NCBI GenBank assembly: GCA_023420415.1
Contig: JAEZWF010000014.1
Location: 124,001 to 188,000, forward strand
DNA: 64,000 nucleotides
Source of the DNA: Actinomycetes bacterium
Lineage (GTDB): Bacteria; Actinomycetota; Actinomycetes; Actinomycetales; Dermatophilaceae
Reading direction: 5' to 3'
Under the pieces are notes generated by a model that saw nothing but the letters and a program-made list of their open reading frames with translations, was not told the DNA's origin and made no database searches. Positions within the stretch are counted from its first letter, which is position 1. Every line of letters begins with the position of its first letter. A program made the translations under genes and the position numbers. This document shows, in pieces, positions 42,645-50,558 of the stretch.

Positions 42645-44156
42645 ATGAGCAGCAACGACTCCGTCCTGCGGACCAAGCCCGTCGAGGACGTCCTCGCCCA
42701 GCAGGGTGACGCCGGCAGCGAGGGCGATGGACGCCACCTCAGTCGCCGCCTCGGCGCCAAGGACCTGATGGGCTTCGGCATCGGGATCGTCATCGGCACC
42801 GGCATCTTCACCCTCACCGGCATCGAGGCAAAGAACCACGCCGGGCCAGGGGTCGTGCTGTCCTTCGCCATCGCCGGTGTCGTCAGCCTGCTGGCAGCAC
42901 TCTGCTACGCCGAGCTCGCCTCCGCCGTCCCCACCGCGGGAAGCGCGTACACCTACGCCTACGCGACGATCGGCGAGATCTTCGCCTGGATCATCGGCTG
43001 GGACCTCATCCTCGAGTTCGCCCTCGGCGCCGCCGTGGTCGCGCGCGGCTGGTCGGGCTACCTCCAGGAGCTCTTCGACCTGCCGACGACGCTCTTCGGT
43101 GAGGAGGCGCCGGTCAACGTCGGCGCCGTGGCCATCGTGCTCGTCCTGGGCATCGTCGCCGTCGTCGGCATCCGCGAGAGCGCCCGCGTGACGAACACCC
43201 TGGTCGTCATCAAGGTCGCCATCTGCGCGTTCGTCATCGTCCTCGGGGCGACCTTCGTGCGGTCCACCCACCTCACGCCGTTCATCCCCCCGTCGCAGCC
43301 CGCCGAGTCCGAGTCGGGGCTCAGCCAGCCGCTCAGCCAGGTGCTGTTCGGCATCGAGCCGTCGGCCTTCGGCATGGCCGGCGTGCTCACCGCCGCGGCC
43401 GTGGTCTTCTTCTCCTACACCGGCTTCGAGGCCGTCGCCAACCTCGGTGAGGAGACGCGCAAGCCCAGTCGCGACCTGCCACTCGGCCTGCTCGGCACCC
43501 TGGGCATCTGCACCGTCCTCTACATCGGCGTCTCCCTCGTCCTCACCGGGATGGTCGACTACCGCCAGATCAACGAGGGCGCCCCGATCGCCAGCGCCTT
43601 CGAGTCGGTCGGTGCGCACTGGGCCGCCAACCTCATCTCGGTCGCTGCCGTCGCAGGACTGACCTCGGTGATCCTCGTCGACATCGTCGCGATGGGCCGC
43701 ATCGGCTTCTCCATGGGCCGCGACCGGCTGCTCCCGCCGGCTGTCGCGAAGGTCCACCCGCGGTGGGGCACGCCGTACCGGATCACCATCGGCACAGCGC
43801 TTTTCGTCATGGTCCTGGCCGCACTGATCCCCCTCGACGAGCTCGCCAACCTGGTCAGCATCGGCACGCTCTTCGCCTTCGTCGTGGTCTCGATCGCCGT
43901 GCCGATCCTGCGCCGCACCAAGCCGGACATGAAGCGCCCCTTCCGGGTGCCCCTCTCCCCCGTCATCCCGATCCTGTCGGCACTGGCCTGCCTCTACCTC
44001 ATGACGAACCTGTCGCTGGAGACGTGGTGGCGCTTCGCCGTCTGGATGCTGCTCGGGTTCCTCGTCTACTTCGTCTACGGCCGCCGCAACGCCCGCCTCG
44101 GCACTAGGCGACAGGCCCGCGACGGGTCAACACCGAGCCCAGACCCCACGACGTGA
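42645..44156 (+). CDS. APC family amino acid permease (cationic type)
   Basis: A 503-residue transporter with about twelve membrane helices and a basic C-terminal tail. MGFGIGIVIGTGIFTLTGIEA is the first APC helix with the substrate-binding Gly motif; FFSYTGFEAVANLGEETRKPSRDLP is the CAT-type loop after helix 6. It probably imports amino acids. TAGGGT lies eight bases before the ATG. The 3' end overlaps the convergent PPOX gene by 53 bases. Confidence 0.85.
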   Translation: MSSNDSVLRTKPVEDVLAQQGDAGSEGDGRHLSRRLGAKDLMGFGIGIVIGTGIFTLTGIEAKNHAGPGVVLSFAIAGVVSLLAALCYAELASAVPTAGSAYTYAYATIGEIFAWIIGWDLILEFALGAAVVARGWSGYLQELFDLPTTLFGEEAPVNVGAVAIVLVLGIVAVVGIRESARVTNTLVVIKVAICAFVIVLGATFVRSTHLTPFIPPSQPAESESGLSQPLSQVLFGIEPSAFGMAGVLTAAAVVFFSYTGFEAVANLGEETRKPSRDLPLGLLGTLGICTVLYIGVSLVLTGMVDYRQINEGAPIASAFESVGAHWAANLISVAAVAGLTSVILVDIVAMGRIGFSMGRDRLLPPAVAKVHPRWGTPYRITIGTALFVMVLAALIPLDELANLVSIGTLFAFVVVSIAVPILRRTKPDMKRPFRVPLSPVIPILSALACLYLMTNLSLETWWRFAVWMLLGFLVYFVYGRRNARLGTRRQARDGSTPSPDPTT

Positions 44157-44496
44157 CCCTGTCCGGGCGCAACCGGATCTCACCGCGCGCCTCGTCGACC
44201 CGTGCCCGGCCACGCAGCAGCAGGGCCCACGGCGCCCAACCGCCCGCGGTGTCCACACCGTCGATCGTGACCGCGACCTGACCGTTGGCGCGCACGTGCC
44301 GTGCCCGCCGGGTGGTCGGCACGTCACGACCTCCGAGCACGAGCTCGCCTGCGTCGTCGTCCCACGCCCAGCCCCCGGGCACGACGTGTGGCCGGCCTCG
44401 TTCGTCCACCGTCGCGATGCGTGCCAGCGCCCTGGGGCCACCGCCGCGCAAGAAGGCCAGCTCCTCCTCGCCGAGTCGGACGCGCTGGTCGGACAT
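44104..44496 (-). CDS. PPOX-class flavin/F420-binding protein
   Basis: A 130-residue split-barrel protein related to pyridoxamine 5'-phosphate oxidase-like F420 or FMN enzymes: LARIATVDERGRPHVVPGGWAWD opens the barrel, and ARHVRANGQVAVTIDG and a C-terminal WGLGSVLTRRG follow. The ATG at 44496 follows GGAGGG; the longer ORF adds four residues. Divergent from marR across a large operator, so probably regulated by it. Confidence 0.75.
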   Translation of the reverse strand: MSDQRVRLGEEELAFLRGGGPRALARIATVDERGRPHVVPGGWAWDDDAGELVLGGRDVPTTRRARHVRANGQVAVTIDGVDTAGGWAPWALLLRGRARVDEARGEIRLRPDRVTSWGLGSVLTRRGPVA

Positions 44497-44511
44497 GGCA
44501 CCCTCCAATGC

Positions 44512-44562
44512 TTGACTACTTCAAGTAACTCAACCATGCGTTGAGACACTTGAATATGTCAA
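44512..44562. promoter_or_regulatory. 51-bp interrupted palindrome, MarR operator
   Basis: Three arm pairs share one axis at 44537: TTGAC (44512) with GTCAA (44558), TTCAAGT (44520) with ACTTGAA (44548), and CTCAA (44529) with TTGAG (44541). It lies between the divergent PPOX and marR genes, 30 bases before the marR start. The size suggests two dimers or a large DNA-bound complex. Confidence 0.8.
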
Positions 44563-44591
44563 CCATTGAGGCGACCCAGTATCCTGGCCAC

Positions 44592-45023
44592 ATGGCCCAG
44601 GACAAACCCACGGACACGGAGCTGGCCGAGAGCCGTGAGCTCAGCGGGCGCATCTTCGCGGTGGCCGACCTCGCGCGACAGACATTCGCCGACGTGTCCG
44701 CCAGCCACGGCCTCACCGCCCAACAGGCTCGCACCGTGCTCCTCCTCGAGGACCCCCAGCCCATGTCCGCCATCGCAGAGCACTTGCGCTGCGACCCTTC
44801 CAACGTCACCGGTCTGGCCGACCGGCTGGAGCGAGCCGGCACCATCGAACGCATCCCGGGCCCGGACCGACGCACCCGCCTCCTTCGGCTCACCAGGGAC
44901 GGCCGCAGGCTTCGCGCCCGTCTGGCGACGTCAGTCGCCAAGCGTTCCACCCTGACTGCGCGTCTCTCCCGCCCAGAGCGCGCCCAGCTCGCACTTCTGC
45001 TCGACAAGGTCCTCGCCGACTGA
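44592..45023 (+). CDS. MarR family regulator
   Basis: A 143-residue winged-helix repressor: LTAQQARTVLLLEDPQPMSAIAEHLRCDPSNVTGLADRLERAGTIERIPGPDRRTRLLRLT covers helices 3-4 and the wing. I chose the ATG at 44592 because TATCCT ends six bases before it; an ATG at 44556 lies inside the operator. A hairpin follows the stop directly. It probably represses itself and the PPOX gene. Confidence 0.85.
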   Translation: MAQDKPTDTELAESRELSGRIFAVADLARQTFADVSASHGLTAQQARTVLLLEDPQPMSAIAEHLRCDPSNVTGLADRLERAGTIERIPGPDRRTRLLRLTRDGRRLRARLATSVAKRSTLTARLSRPERAQLALLLDKVLAD

Positions 45024-45024
45024 G

Positions 45025-45070
45025 AGAGGCGGGTATGCCGCGTGGTCACCCACGCGGCATACCCGCCTCT
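45025..45070. terminator. Perfect 20-bp hairpin, bidirectional terminator
   Basis: AGAGGCGGGTATGCCGCGTG (45025-45044), loop GTCACC, then the exact complement (45051-45070). It lies just after the marR stop and 54 bases from the hppD stop on the other strand, so it can serve both. Each arm carries one GTATGCCGCG copy. Confidence 0.85.
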
Positions 45071-45124
45071 GCTTGTTGCTCAGGGAATGCGAAACGCGTT
45101 GCGGCCCTGTGGTTTTCGGAAAGC

Positions 45125-46342
45125 TCAGAGGTTTCCGCGCGCGTCCTGCTCGCGTTCGATCGCCTCGAACAGCGCCTTGAAGTTGCCCTTGCCGAAGCCG
45201 AGCGACCCGTGGCGCTCGATGATCTCGAAGAACACCGTGGGACGGTCGCCGAGCGGCTTGGTGAAGATCTGCAGCAGGTAGCCGTCCTCGTCGCGGTCGA
45301 CGAGGATCTTGCGGGACTGGAGCTCCGCGATCGGCACGCGCACCTCGCCGATGCGGGCGCGCAGCTCGGGGTCCTCGTAGTAGGAGTCCGGGGTGTCGAG
45401 GAACTCGATCCCGTTGGCGCGCAGCTCATCCACGGTGCGCAGGATGTCGCCGGTCGCGAGTGCGAGGTGCTGGGCGCCCGGACCGTTGTAGAACTCGAGG
45501 TACTCGTCGATCTGCGACTTCTTCTTCGCGATGGCCGGCTCGTTGAGTGGGAACTTCACGCGGTGGTTGCCGTTGGCGACGACCTTGGACATGAGCGCGG
45601 AGTAGTCGGTGGCGATGTCGTCGCCGATGAACTCGGCCATGTTCACGAAGCCCATGACCCGGTTGTAGAACGCGACCCACTCGTCCATCTTGCCGAGCTC
45701 GACGTTGCCGACGATGTGGTCGAGCGCCTGGAAGAGACGCTTCGGCGCACCGTCGCGCTTCTCGTAGGTCGAGGACTTGGCGACGTACCCGGGAAGGTAC
45801 GGGCCGGCATACGTCTGCCCGTCGACGACCCGCTGGACGAGGGTGTGCACGGTCTCGCCGTAGGTGCCGATGGAGGCGATGCGGATGGTGCCGAACTCGT
45901 CGGTGAGGTTCTCGGGCTCGCGGACGACGCGGGCGCCGGCGGCCTTGGCCTGGGCGACGCACTTGTCGACGTCGGGCACCTCGAGCGAGATGTCGACGAC
46001 GCCGTCACCGTGCTTCGCGTGGTGCTCGATGAGTGGGCTGTCGGGGCTGACGGCGCCGTTGAGGACGAACCGGATCGAGCCCGACTTGAGGACGAACGAC
46101 TTGTGGTCGCGTTGGCCGTTCTCCGGGCCGGCGTAGGCGACGAGCTCCATGCCCCACGCGGACTGGTAGTAGTGCGCGGCCTGCGTGGCGTTGCCGACGA
46201 CGAAGACGATGGCGTCCCAGCCGGTTACGGGGAACGGGTCCTTGGTCTCGTCGTACTCGACGAGGCCGACGAGCTGCTTGAGCTGCTCGATGTCGAGGTC
46301 GGCCTCGCGCTCCTGTGGGGTCAGGTCCAGGGTGTCGGTCAT
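45125..46342 (-). CDS. hppD: 4-hydroxyphenylpyruvate dioxygenase
   Basis: A 405-residue Fe(II) dioxygenase making homogentisate from 4-hydroxyphenylpyruvate in tyrosine catabolism. The C-terminal VOC module supplies the iron ligands: RLFQALDHIVGNVELG, GPGAQHLALATGDI and PTVFFEIIERHGSLGFGKGNFKALFEAIE. ATG at 46342 gives the usual length. It is divergent from an Lrp/AsnC regulator with a palindrome between, and its product feeds hmgA and fahA. Confidence 0.95.
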   Translation of the reverse strand: MTDTLDLTPQEREADLDIEQLKQLVGLVEYDETKDPFPVTGWDAIVFVVGNATQAAHYYQSAWGMELVAYAGPENGQRDHKSFVLKSGSIRFVLNGAVSPDSPLIEHHAKHGDGVVDISLEVPDVDKCVAQAKAAGARVVREPENLTDEFGTIRIASIGTYGETVHTLVQRVVDGQTYAGPYLPGYVAKSSTYEKRDGAPKRLFQALDHIVGNVELGKMDEWVAFYNRVMGFVNMAEFIGDDIATDYSALMSKVVANGNHRVKFPLNEPAIAKKKSQIDEYLEFYNGPGAQHLALATGDILRTVDELRANGIEFLDTPDSYYEDPELRARIGEVRVPIAELQSRKILVDRDEDGYLLQIFTKPLGDRPTVFFEIIERHGSLGFGKGNFKALFEAIEREQDARGNL

Positions 46343-46394
46343 GGTGCGCAGCGTGCCGTGTGGGCGCCTGGGTGTGCAACGGTATGCCGCCGCG

Positions 46395-46411
46395 GTGCAC
46401 AGCATGTGCAC
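46395..46411. promoter_or_regulatory. Operator between hppD and the Lrp/AsnC gene
   Basis: GTGCACA-GCA-TGTGCAC is a perfect 7-3-7 palindrome, 53 bases from the hppD ATG and 41 from the regulator's. Related half sites (TGTGCAA near 46371, ATGTGCC near 46445) flank it, as expected for cooperative Lrp-type binding. Confidence 0.7.
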
Positions 46412-46451
46412 AATGGTCGCCTTGGGTGCGGTTTCAGTGGACAATGTGCCC

Positions 46452-46925
46452 ATGCCTGTGCCCGACGCGCTCGACGACCTGGACCGACGGATCGTGGCGC
46501 TGTTCACCGAGCAGCCGCAGATCGGCGTCCTCGGTGCCTCGCGCGAGCTGGCCGTGGCACGCGGCACCGTGCAGGCGCGGCTCGACCGGCTGGTGGCCCG
46601 CGGAGTGATCCGGTCGTGGGCGCCGCAGCTCGACCCGGCTGCGATGGGCTACCCGGTGTCGGCGTTCTGCACGCTCGAGATCCGCCAGGGGCGCGGCCAC
46701 ACCCCGGTCGTGGAGCATCTCTCGCGCATCCCCGAGGTGCTCGAGGCGCACACCATCACCGGCTCCGGTGACCTGTTCGTCCACGTCGTCGCCCGCGACA
46801 ACGCCGACCTGCAGCGGGTGATCGACGCCGTCGTCGACGACACACACGTGGTGCGCGCCAGCACCGCGATCTCGCTGGCCACCCGCATCCCGCTGCGCAC
46901 CCTCCCCCTCCTCACCGCAACCTGA
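46452..46925 (+). CDS. Lrp/AsnC family regulator
   Basis: A 157-residue regulator. The N-terminal HTH (LDDLDRRIVALFTEQPQIGVLGASRELAVARGTVQARLDRLVARGVI) and C-terminal RAM ligand domain (VLEAHTITGSGDLFVHVVARDNADLQRVID) are clear. It is divergent from hppD, so it probably senses an aromatic amino acid and controls tyrosine degradation. Confidence 0.85.
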   Translation: MPVPDALDDLDRRIVALFTEQPQIGVLGASRELAVARGTVQARLDRLVARGVIRSWAPQLDPAAMGYPVSAFCTLEIRQGRGHTPVVEHLSRIPEVLEAHTITGSGDLFVHVVARDNADLQRVIDAVVDDTHVVRASTAISLATRIPLRTLPLLTAT

Positions 46926-46963
46926 GCGCCCCATAGGGGTTCACATTGCAGGCGACCCCGGGA

Positions 46964-48715
46964 TCAGCGGCGGCCGACGAGCCAGTCGCGGATCTTGCCG
47001 ATCCGCGCGGCCACCTGCTCGGACGTCGCCGCGTCCAGCGCCGGCCCGCCGCACGCCCGCCGCAGGTCGTTGTGCACCACGCCGTGCGGCACCGACTGCT
47101 TGCGGGCGTAGGCCGCGACGAGCTTGTTGAGCTCCTTGCGCTGGGCAGCCAGCGCCCGGTGCGCCGACACCGGCGCCGCTGCCGCCTTGGGCCGGCGGCT
47201 GCTCTGGGCCGTCTGCCGCTCGTGCAGCAGCGTCGCGACCTGGTCCGGCTCGAGCAGCCCCGGCAGCCCGAGGTACTCCTGCTCGTCCTCGGACCCGACC
47301 GCCGCGCCCAGCCCGAACTGCTTGGCATCGAACAGCACGTGGTCGAACTCGGCGTCGGACTCCAGCGCCTCGAACGCCGGCTGGTCGACGTCCGGCGTGC
47401 TGGCGGTGCGGTTGGCGGCCGCGACCAGCGCGTCCTCCTCCGCCCACATCGACGCTTCCTGGTCGGCGGGCGTCACCCGGTCGAGGGCGTGGTCACGCTC
47501 CTCCTCCAGCCGGGCGGCGTGTTCGAGGATCACCGGCACCGACGGCAGGAACACCGACGCCGTCTCACCGCGCCGCCGCGCCCGCACGAACCGCCCCACG
47601 GCCTGCGCGAAGAACAGCGGCGTCGACGTCGACGTGGCATAGACACCGACGCACAGCCGCGGCACGTCGACGCCCTCGGACACCATGCGCACGGCGACCA
47701 TCCAGCGTGACTGCGACGCGGCATACTCCTCGATCCGCGCCGACGAGCCGGCGTCGTCCGACAGCACCAGCGTCGGTTTCTCCCCCGTGATCGACTCGAG
47801 GATGCGCGCGTAGGCGCGCGCCGATGTCTGGTTGGACGCGATGACGAGCGCCCCCGCGTCGGGCACTCCGCGGCGCACCTCGGTCAGCCGCTTGTCAGCC
47901 GCCGCCAGCACCGCCGGGATCCATTCTCCCTTGGGGTCCAACGCAGTTCGCCACGCCTGCGCGGTCGCGTCCTTGGTGAGCGGCTCCCCCAACCGCGCGG
48001 CCACCTCGTCGCCTGCGCGCGTCCGCCAGCGCATGGCCCCGCCGTAGGCCATGAACAGCACCGGCCGCACGACCCCGTCACGCAACGCCTCGGCATACCC
48101 GTAGGTGTAGTCGGCAGCCGACCGACGGATGCCGTCCACGCCCTCGGCGTACGTGACGAACGGGATCGGCGAGGTGTCGGAGCGAAAGGGTGTGCCTGTC
48201 AGCGCGAGTCGTCGTGTCGCAGGCTCGAACGCCTCACGGATGGCATCACCCCACGACTTGTTGTCGCCGCCGTGGTGGATCTCGTCGAGGATCACCAGGG
48301 TCGGCGCGGTCTCGGTGCGGGTGCGGTGCAGCGCCGGTCGGCTCGCGACCTGGGCATAGGTCAGCGCGACACCGTCGTACTCGCTGGAGTGGCGCGCCGA
48401 GGAGTTGGAGAACTTGGGGTCGATGTGGATGCCGACCCGCGCCGCCGCCTCGGCCCACTGCACCTTGAGGTGCTCGGTGGGCGCGACGATGGTGACTGCG
48501 GAGATGGTCCCGCGGCCGAGCAGCTCGGTGGCGAGCCGCAGCGCATAGGTGGTCTTCCCCGCGCCGGGCGTCGCGACCGCGAGGAAGTCTCGTGGCGTCG
48601 CCCGCAGGTATGCCGTGAGGGCGGCCTGCTGCCAGGCGCGCAGCTTCGACGCCGTCCCCCAGGCCGCCCGCTCCGGGAACGCTGGTGACAGGTGCTCGGC
48701 GGCCGACGTACTCAT
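46964..48715 (-). CDS. DEAD/DEAH-box (SF2) helicase
   Basis: A 583-residue superfamily 2 helicase. LRAWQQAALTAYL with motif I FLAVATPGAGKTTYALRLA (near 45), VIVAPTEHLKVQW, motif II VILDEIHHGG, SAT-equivalent LALTGTPFRSD, motif V MVSEGVDVPRL and VI AQAVGRFVRARR. The C-terminal 150 residues match no domain I know. It resembles the actinobacterial group related to RadD/XPB-type DNA helicases. I chose ATG at 48715; a start at 48751 is open. Confidence 0.8.
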   Translation of the reverse strand: MSTSAAEHLSPAFPERAAWGTASKLRAWQQAALTAYLRATPRDFLAVATPGAGKTTYALRLATELLGRGTISAVTIVAPTEHLKVQWAEAAARVGIHIDPKFSNSSARHSSEYDGVALTYAQVASRPALHRTRTETAPTLVILDEIHHGGDNKSWGDAIREAFEPATRRLALTGTPFRSDTSPIPFVTYAEGVDGIRRSAADYTYGYAEALRDGVVRPVLFMAYGGAMRWRTRAGDEVAARLGEPLTKDATAQAWRTALDPKGEWIPAVLAAADKRLTEVRRGVPDAGALVIASNQTSARAYARILESITGEKPTLVLSDDAGSSARIEEYAASQSRWMVAVRMVSEGVDVPRLCVGVYATSTSTPLFFAQAVGRFVRARRRGETASVFLPSVPVILEHAARLEEERDHALDRVTPADQEASMWAEEDALVAAANRTASTPDVDQPAFEALESDAEFDHVLFDAKQFGLGAAVGSEDEQEYLGLPGLLEPDQVATLLHERQTAQSSRRPKAAAAPVSAHRALAAQRKELNKLVAAYARKQSVPHGVVHNDLRRACGGPALDAATSEQVAARIGKIRDWLVGRR

Positions 48716-48752
48716 AGGCGAGCCACGATAACCGTTGCGCCGCAATGACATG

Positions 48753-48784
48753 CCGAGGCCCCGGCATACGAGCCGGGGCCTCGG
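48753..48784 (-). terminator. Terminator after the M43 protease
   Basis: CCGAGGCCCCGGC (48753-48765), a 6-nt loop and its complement (48772-48784) form a 13-bp GC stem, 99 bases beyond the protease stop on the minus strand and upstream of the helicase gene. The loop carries GGCATAC. Confidence 0.7.
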
Positions 48785-48831
48785 TGGTGTGCTAGGGCGC
48801 GACCGTGGGTCGGGGTCACGCCGTTGCCGCG

Positions 48832-48867
48832 CAGGTCGCCGCGGAGGTCGCCGCGCAGGTCGCCGCG
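48832..48867. repeat. 12-bp tandem repeat, three units
   Basis: CAGGTCGCCGCG, GAGGTCGCCGCG and CAGGTCGCCGCG lie head to tail just beyond the stop of the M43 protease. A degenerate fourth unit, CAGGTCAGCCGCG, overlaps the end of the gene. Confidence 0.7.
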
Positions 48868-48882
48868 CGGCTCACGCGCAGG

Positions 48883-49857
48883 TCAGCCGCGATAGGTCGC
48901 CCACTGGTTCTGCATGCGGGTGATCTGGCCGGCGCTGAAGGTGTTCATGCACGAGTCGTCGGTGTAGTCCATGAAGTTCTTGATCGGGTCCAGGCCGCTG
49001 GCGGTGCAGGTGTCGCGGCCGGTCGGGCAGCCGAAGGCCGGAGAAGCCTCGGCCGGGGTGTCGGACACGTAGTCACCGGGAGCGGCGCAGCCGCCCTGGA
49101 AGGTGTGGTACAGCCCCATCCAGTGGCCGACCTCGTGCGTGCCGGTGTCACCCTCGTTGTACGGCGACAGGGTGCCACCGGGCAGCGAGCGGTAGTCGAG
49201 CACGACGCCGTCGAGGGTGAGGTTGCCGCCCGGGAACTGCGCGTAGCCGAGGGTGCCGTCGCTGAACGTCGTCGAGTACATGTTGAGCGCGTTGGTGCTG
49301 CCCTTGTGCAGTGCGGTCTTCATCGCCTTGGCGTCACTCGGCTCGCTGCCGTTCTGCGGCATCGCGATGCTGAACCAGTCACTGTTCGTGGTGGTCTCGG
49401 TGCCGGCCAGGGTGAACGAGAACCCTGCCGAGGCGTAGGCATTGTTGAGCACGCTCAGCTGGCTGTTGATCTGGGTGGTCGTGAGCTTGCCCGCGGTGCC
49501 GTTGGTGATGACGTGCCAGTAGACGGGGATCGACGTGGCCACCGTCCGCTTGGCGAGGCGACCGTCCTTGGTGACGAGGCGACCCTGCGAGTCCTGGCTG
49601 AGGCCCTTGGCCTTGGCTGCCTTGGCAAACGCCGCCTCCATCGCCTTGGTCTGGGCGTCGGTGAACTGGTGCGGGTCGGTGCGGTTGCCACCCTTGGCCG
49701 CACGGGCGGCGTTGGTGGCGTCGTCGTTGGTGACACACGTCGCGGCAGCGCCGGTGGCGGCCGCGAGGGGCTGGGCCTGGGCCGTCGAGCTGCCGAGGGC
49801 CACGGCGAGGCCGGTCAGGGCCAGGGCCGACAGGGCGAGTCGGGGACGAAGCTTCAT
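48883..49857 (-). CDS. Secreted M43 family zinc metalloprotease
   Basis: A 324-residue exported protease. The signal peptide spans about 1-28 (LALSALALTGLAVALGSSTAQAQ). After a propeptide of about 100 residues, the zinc motif GTHEVGHWMGLYH is near 235 and the Met-turn is NFMDYTDDSCM near 295, as in the cytophagalysin/M43 family. Four Cys are expected to form disulfides. The ATG at 49857 follows AAAGGA. It has no GTATGCC copy. Substrate unknown. Confidence 0.85.
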   Translation of the reverse strand: MKLRPRLALSALALTGLAVALGSSTAQAQPLAAATGAAATCVTNDDATNAARAAKGGNRTDPHQFTDAQTKAMEAAFAKAAKAKGLSQDSQGRLVTKDGRLAKRTVATSIPVYWHVITNGTAGKLTTTQINSQLSVLNNAYASAGFSFTLAGTETTTNSDWFSIAMPQNGSEPSDAKAMKTALHKGSTNALNMYSTTFSDGTLGYAQFPGGNLTLDGVVLDYRSLPGGTLSPYNEGDTGTHEVGHWMGLYHTFQGGCAAPGDYVSDTPAEASPAFGCPTGRDTCTASGLDPIKNFMDYTDDSCMNTFSAGQITRMQNQWATYRG

Positions 49858-50019
49858 GAGCATCCTTTCGCGAGGGCCGACGGTCGGGGTCGACCGTGGC
49901 ACCCGCGCAACGCTAGGTCGCTGACCTGCAGGAATGCGACTGCGGTTCCTCTACTCGCGGTAAAGAAGTCCTCCGGAAACGGTTGGGTTGGTCAGCGTCG
50001 CGCCAGCGTGGCAGCCGAC

Positions 50020-50328
50020 CTACTCCTCGCCGTCCTGCGGCGCCCGCAGCCCTTCGTAGATTTCCTTGCAGGTCGGGCAGACGGGGAACTTCTTCGGGTC
50101 GCGCCCGGGCACCCAGACCTTGCCGCACAGCGCGACCACGGGCTCACCGGACAGCGCGCTCTCCAGGATCTTCTCCTTGCGCACGTAGTGCGAGAACCGC
50201 TCGTGGTCGCCCGGCTCCTGCACCTGCTCCTCGACCTGCTCGCGCTCGAGCACGGCGGTGCTGGTCTGGCGCTGCGGCTCAGCCTGGGGGGCCAGCGGGT
50301 CGTCCAGCGGGATCTGGGGCTCGCTCAT
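50020..50328 (-). CDS. DUF3039 family protein
   Basis: A 102-residue protein conserved in actinobacteria. An acidic N-terminus precedes HERFSHYVRKEKILESALSGEPVVALCGKVWVPGRDP and a Cys pair in FPVCPTCKEIYEGL; with the earlier Cys this looks like a small zinc site. TACACT ends six bases before the ATG (leaderless). It lies alone, away from helicase genes. Confidence 0.8.
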   Translation of the reverse strand: MSEPQIPLDDPLAPQAEPQRQTSTAVLEREQVEEQVQEPGDHERFSHYVRKEKILESALSGEPVVALCGKVWVPGRDPKKFPVCPTCKEIYEGLRAPQDGEE

Positions 50329-50394
50329 CCCCCGAGTGTATGCCGCGTGCTCACCCCCGCGACCGCCTCACCCCGCGTGCCCCGCCCGCTCATG

Positions 50395-50441
50395 TCCCGC
50401 AACATGCCGTCGCGCCTGAAGTTTCACGGCATGTTGCGGGA
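50395..50441. repeat. Extragenic palindrome, family C copy 1
   Basis: TCCCGCAACATGCCGT (50395-50410), a 15-nt loop and its exact complement (50426-50441). The 20-mer CATGTCCCGCAACATGCCGT starting at 50391 matches the palindrome at 62701 with one difference. Confidence 0.8.
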
Positions 50442-50478
50442 TGTGAACCTCGGCGAGTTCCCCTCGCCGTCGGCGCCA

Positions 50479-50540
50479 GTCGAGGGGTCACGGCGCGCTG
50501 AACGGGTCGCGGCGCCTTCAGCGCGCCATGACCCCTCGAC
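50479..50540. repeat. Extragenic palindrome, family D
   Basis: GTCGAGGGGTCACGGCGCGC (50479 on, 24-base arm) and its complement at 50517-50540 with one mismatch flank a 14-nt loop. It follows family C by 37 bases; the 230-base gap before the DUF3039 gene holds nothing else but GTATGCC copies. Confidence 0.75.
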
Positions 50541-50558
50541 GTCCGGTATGCCGCGTGG

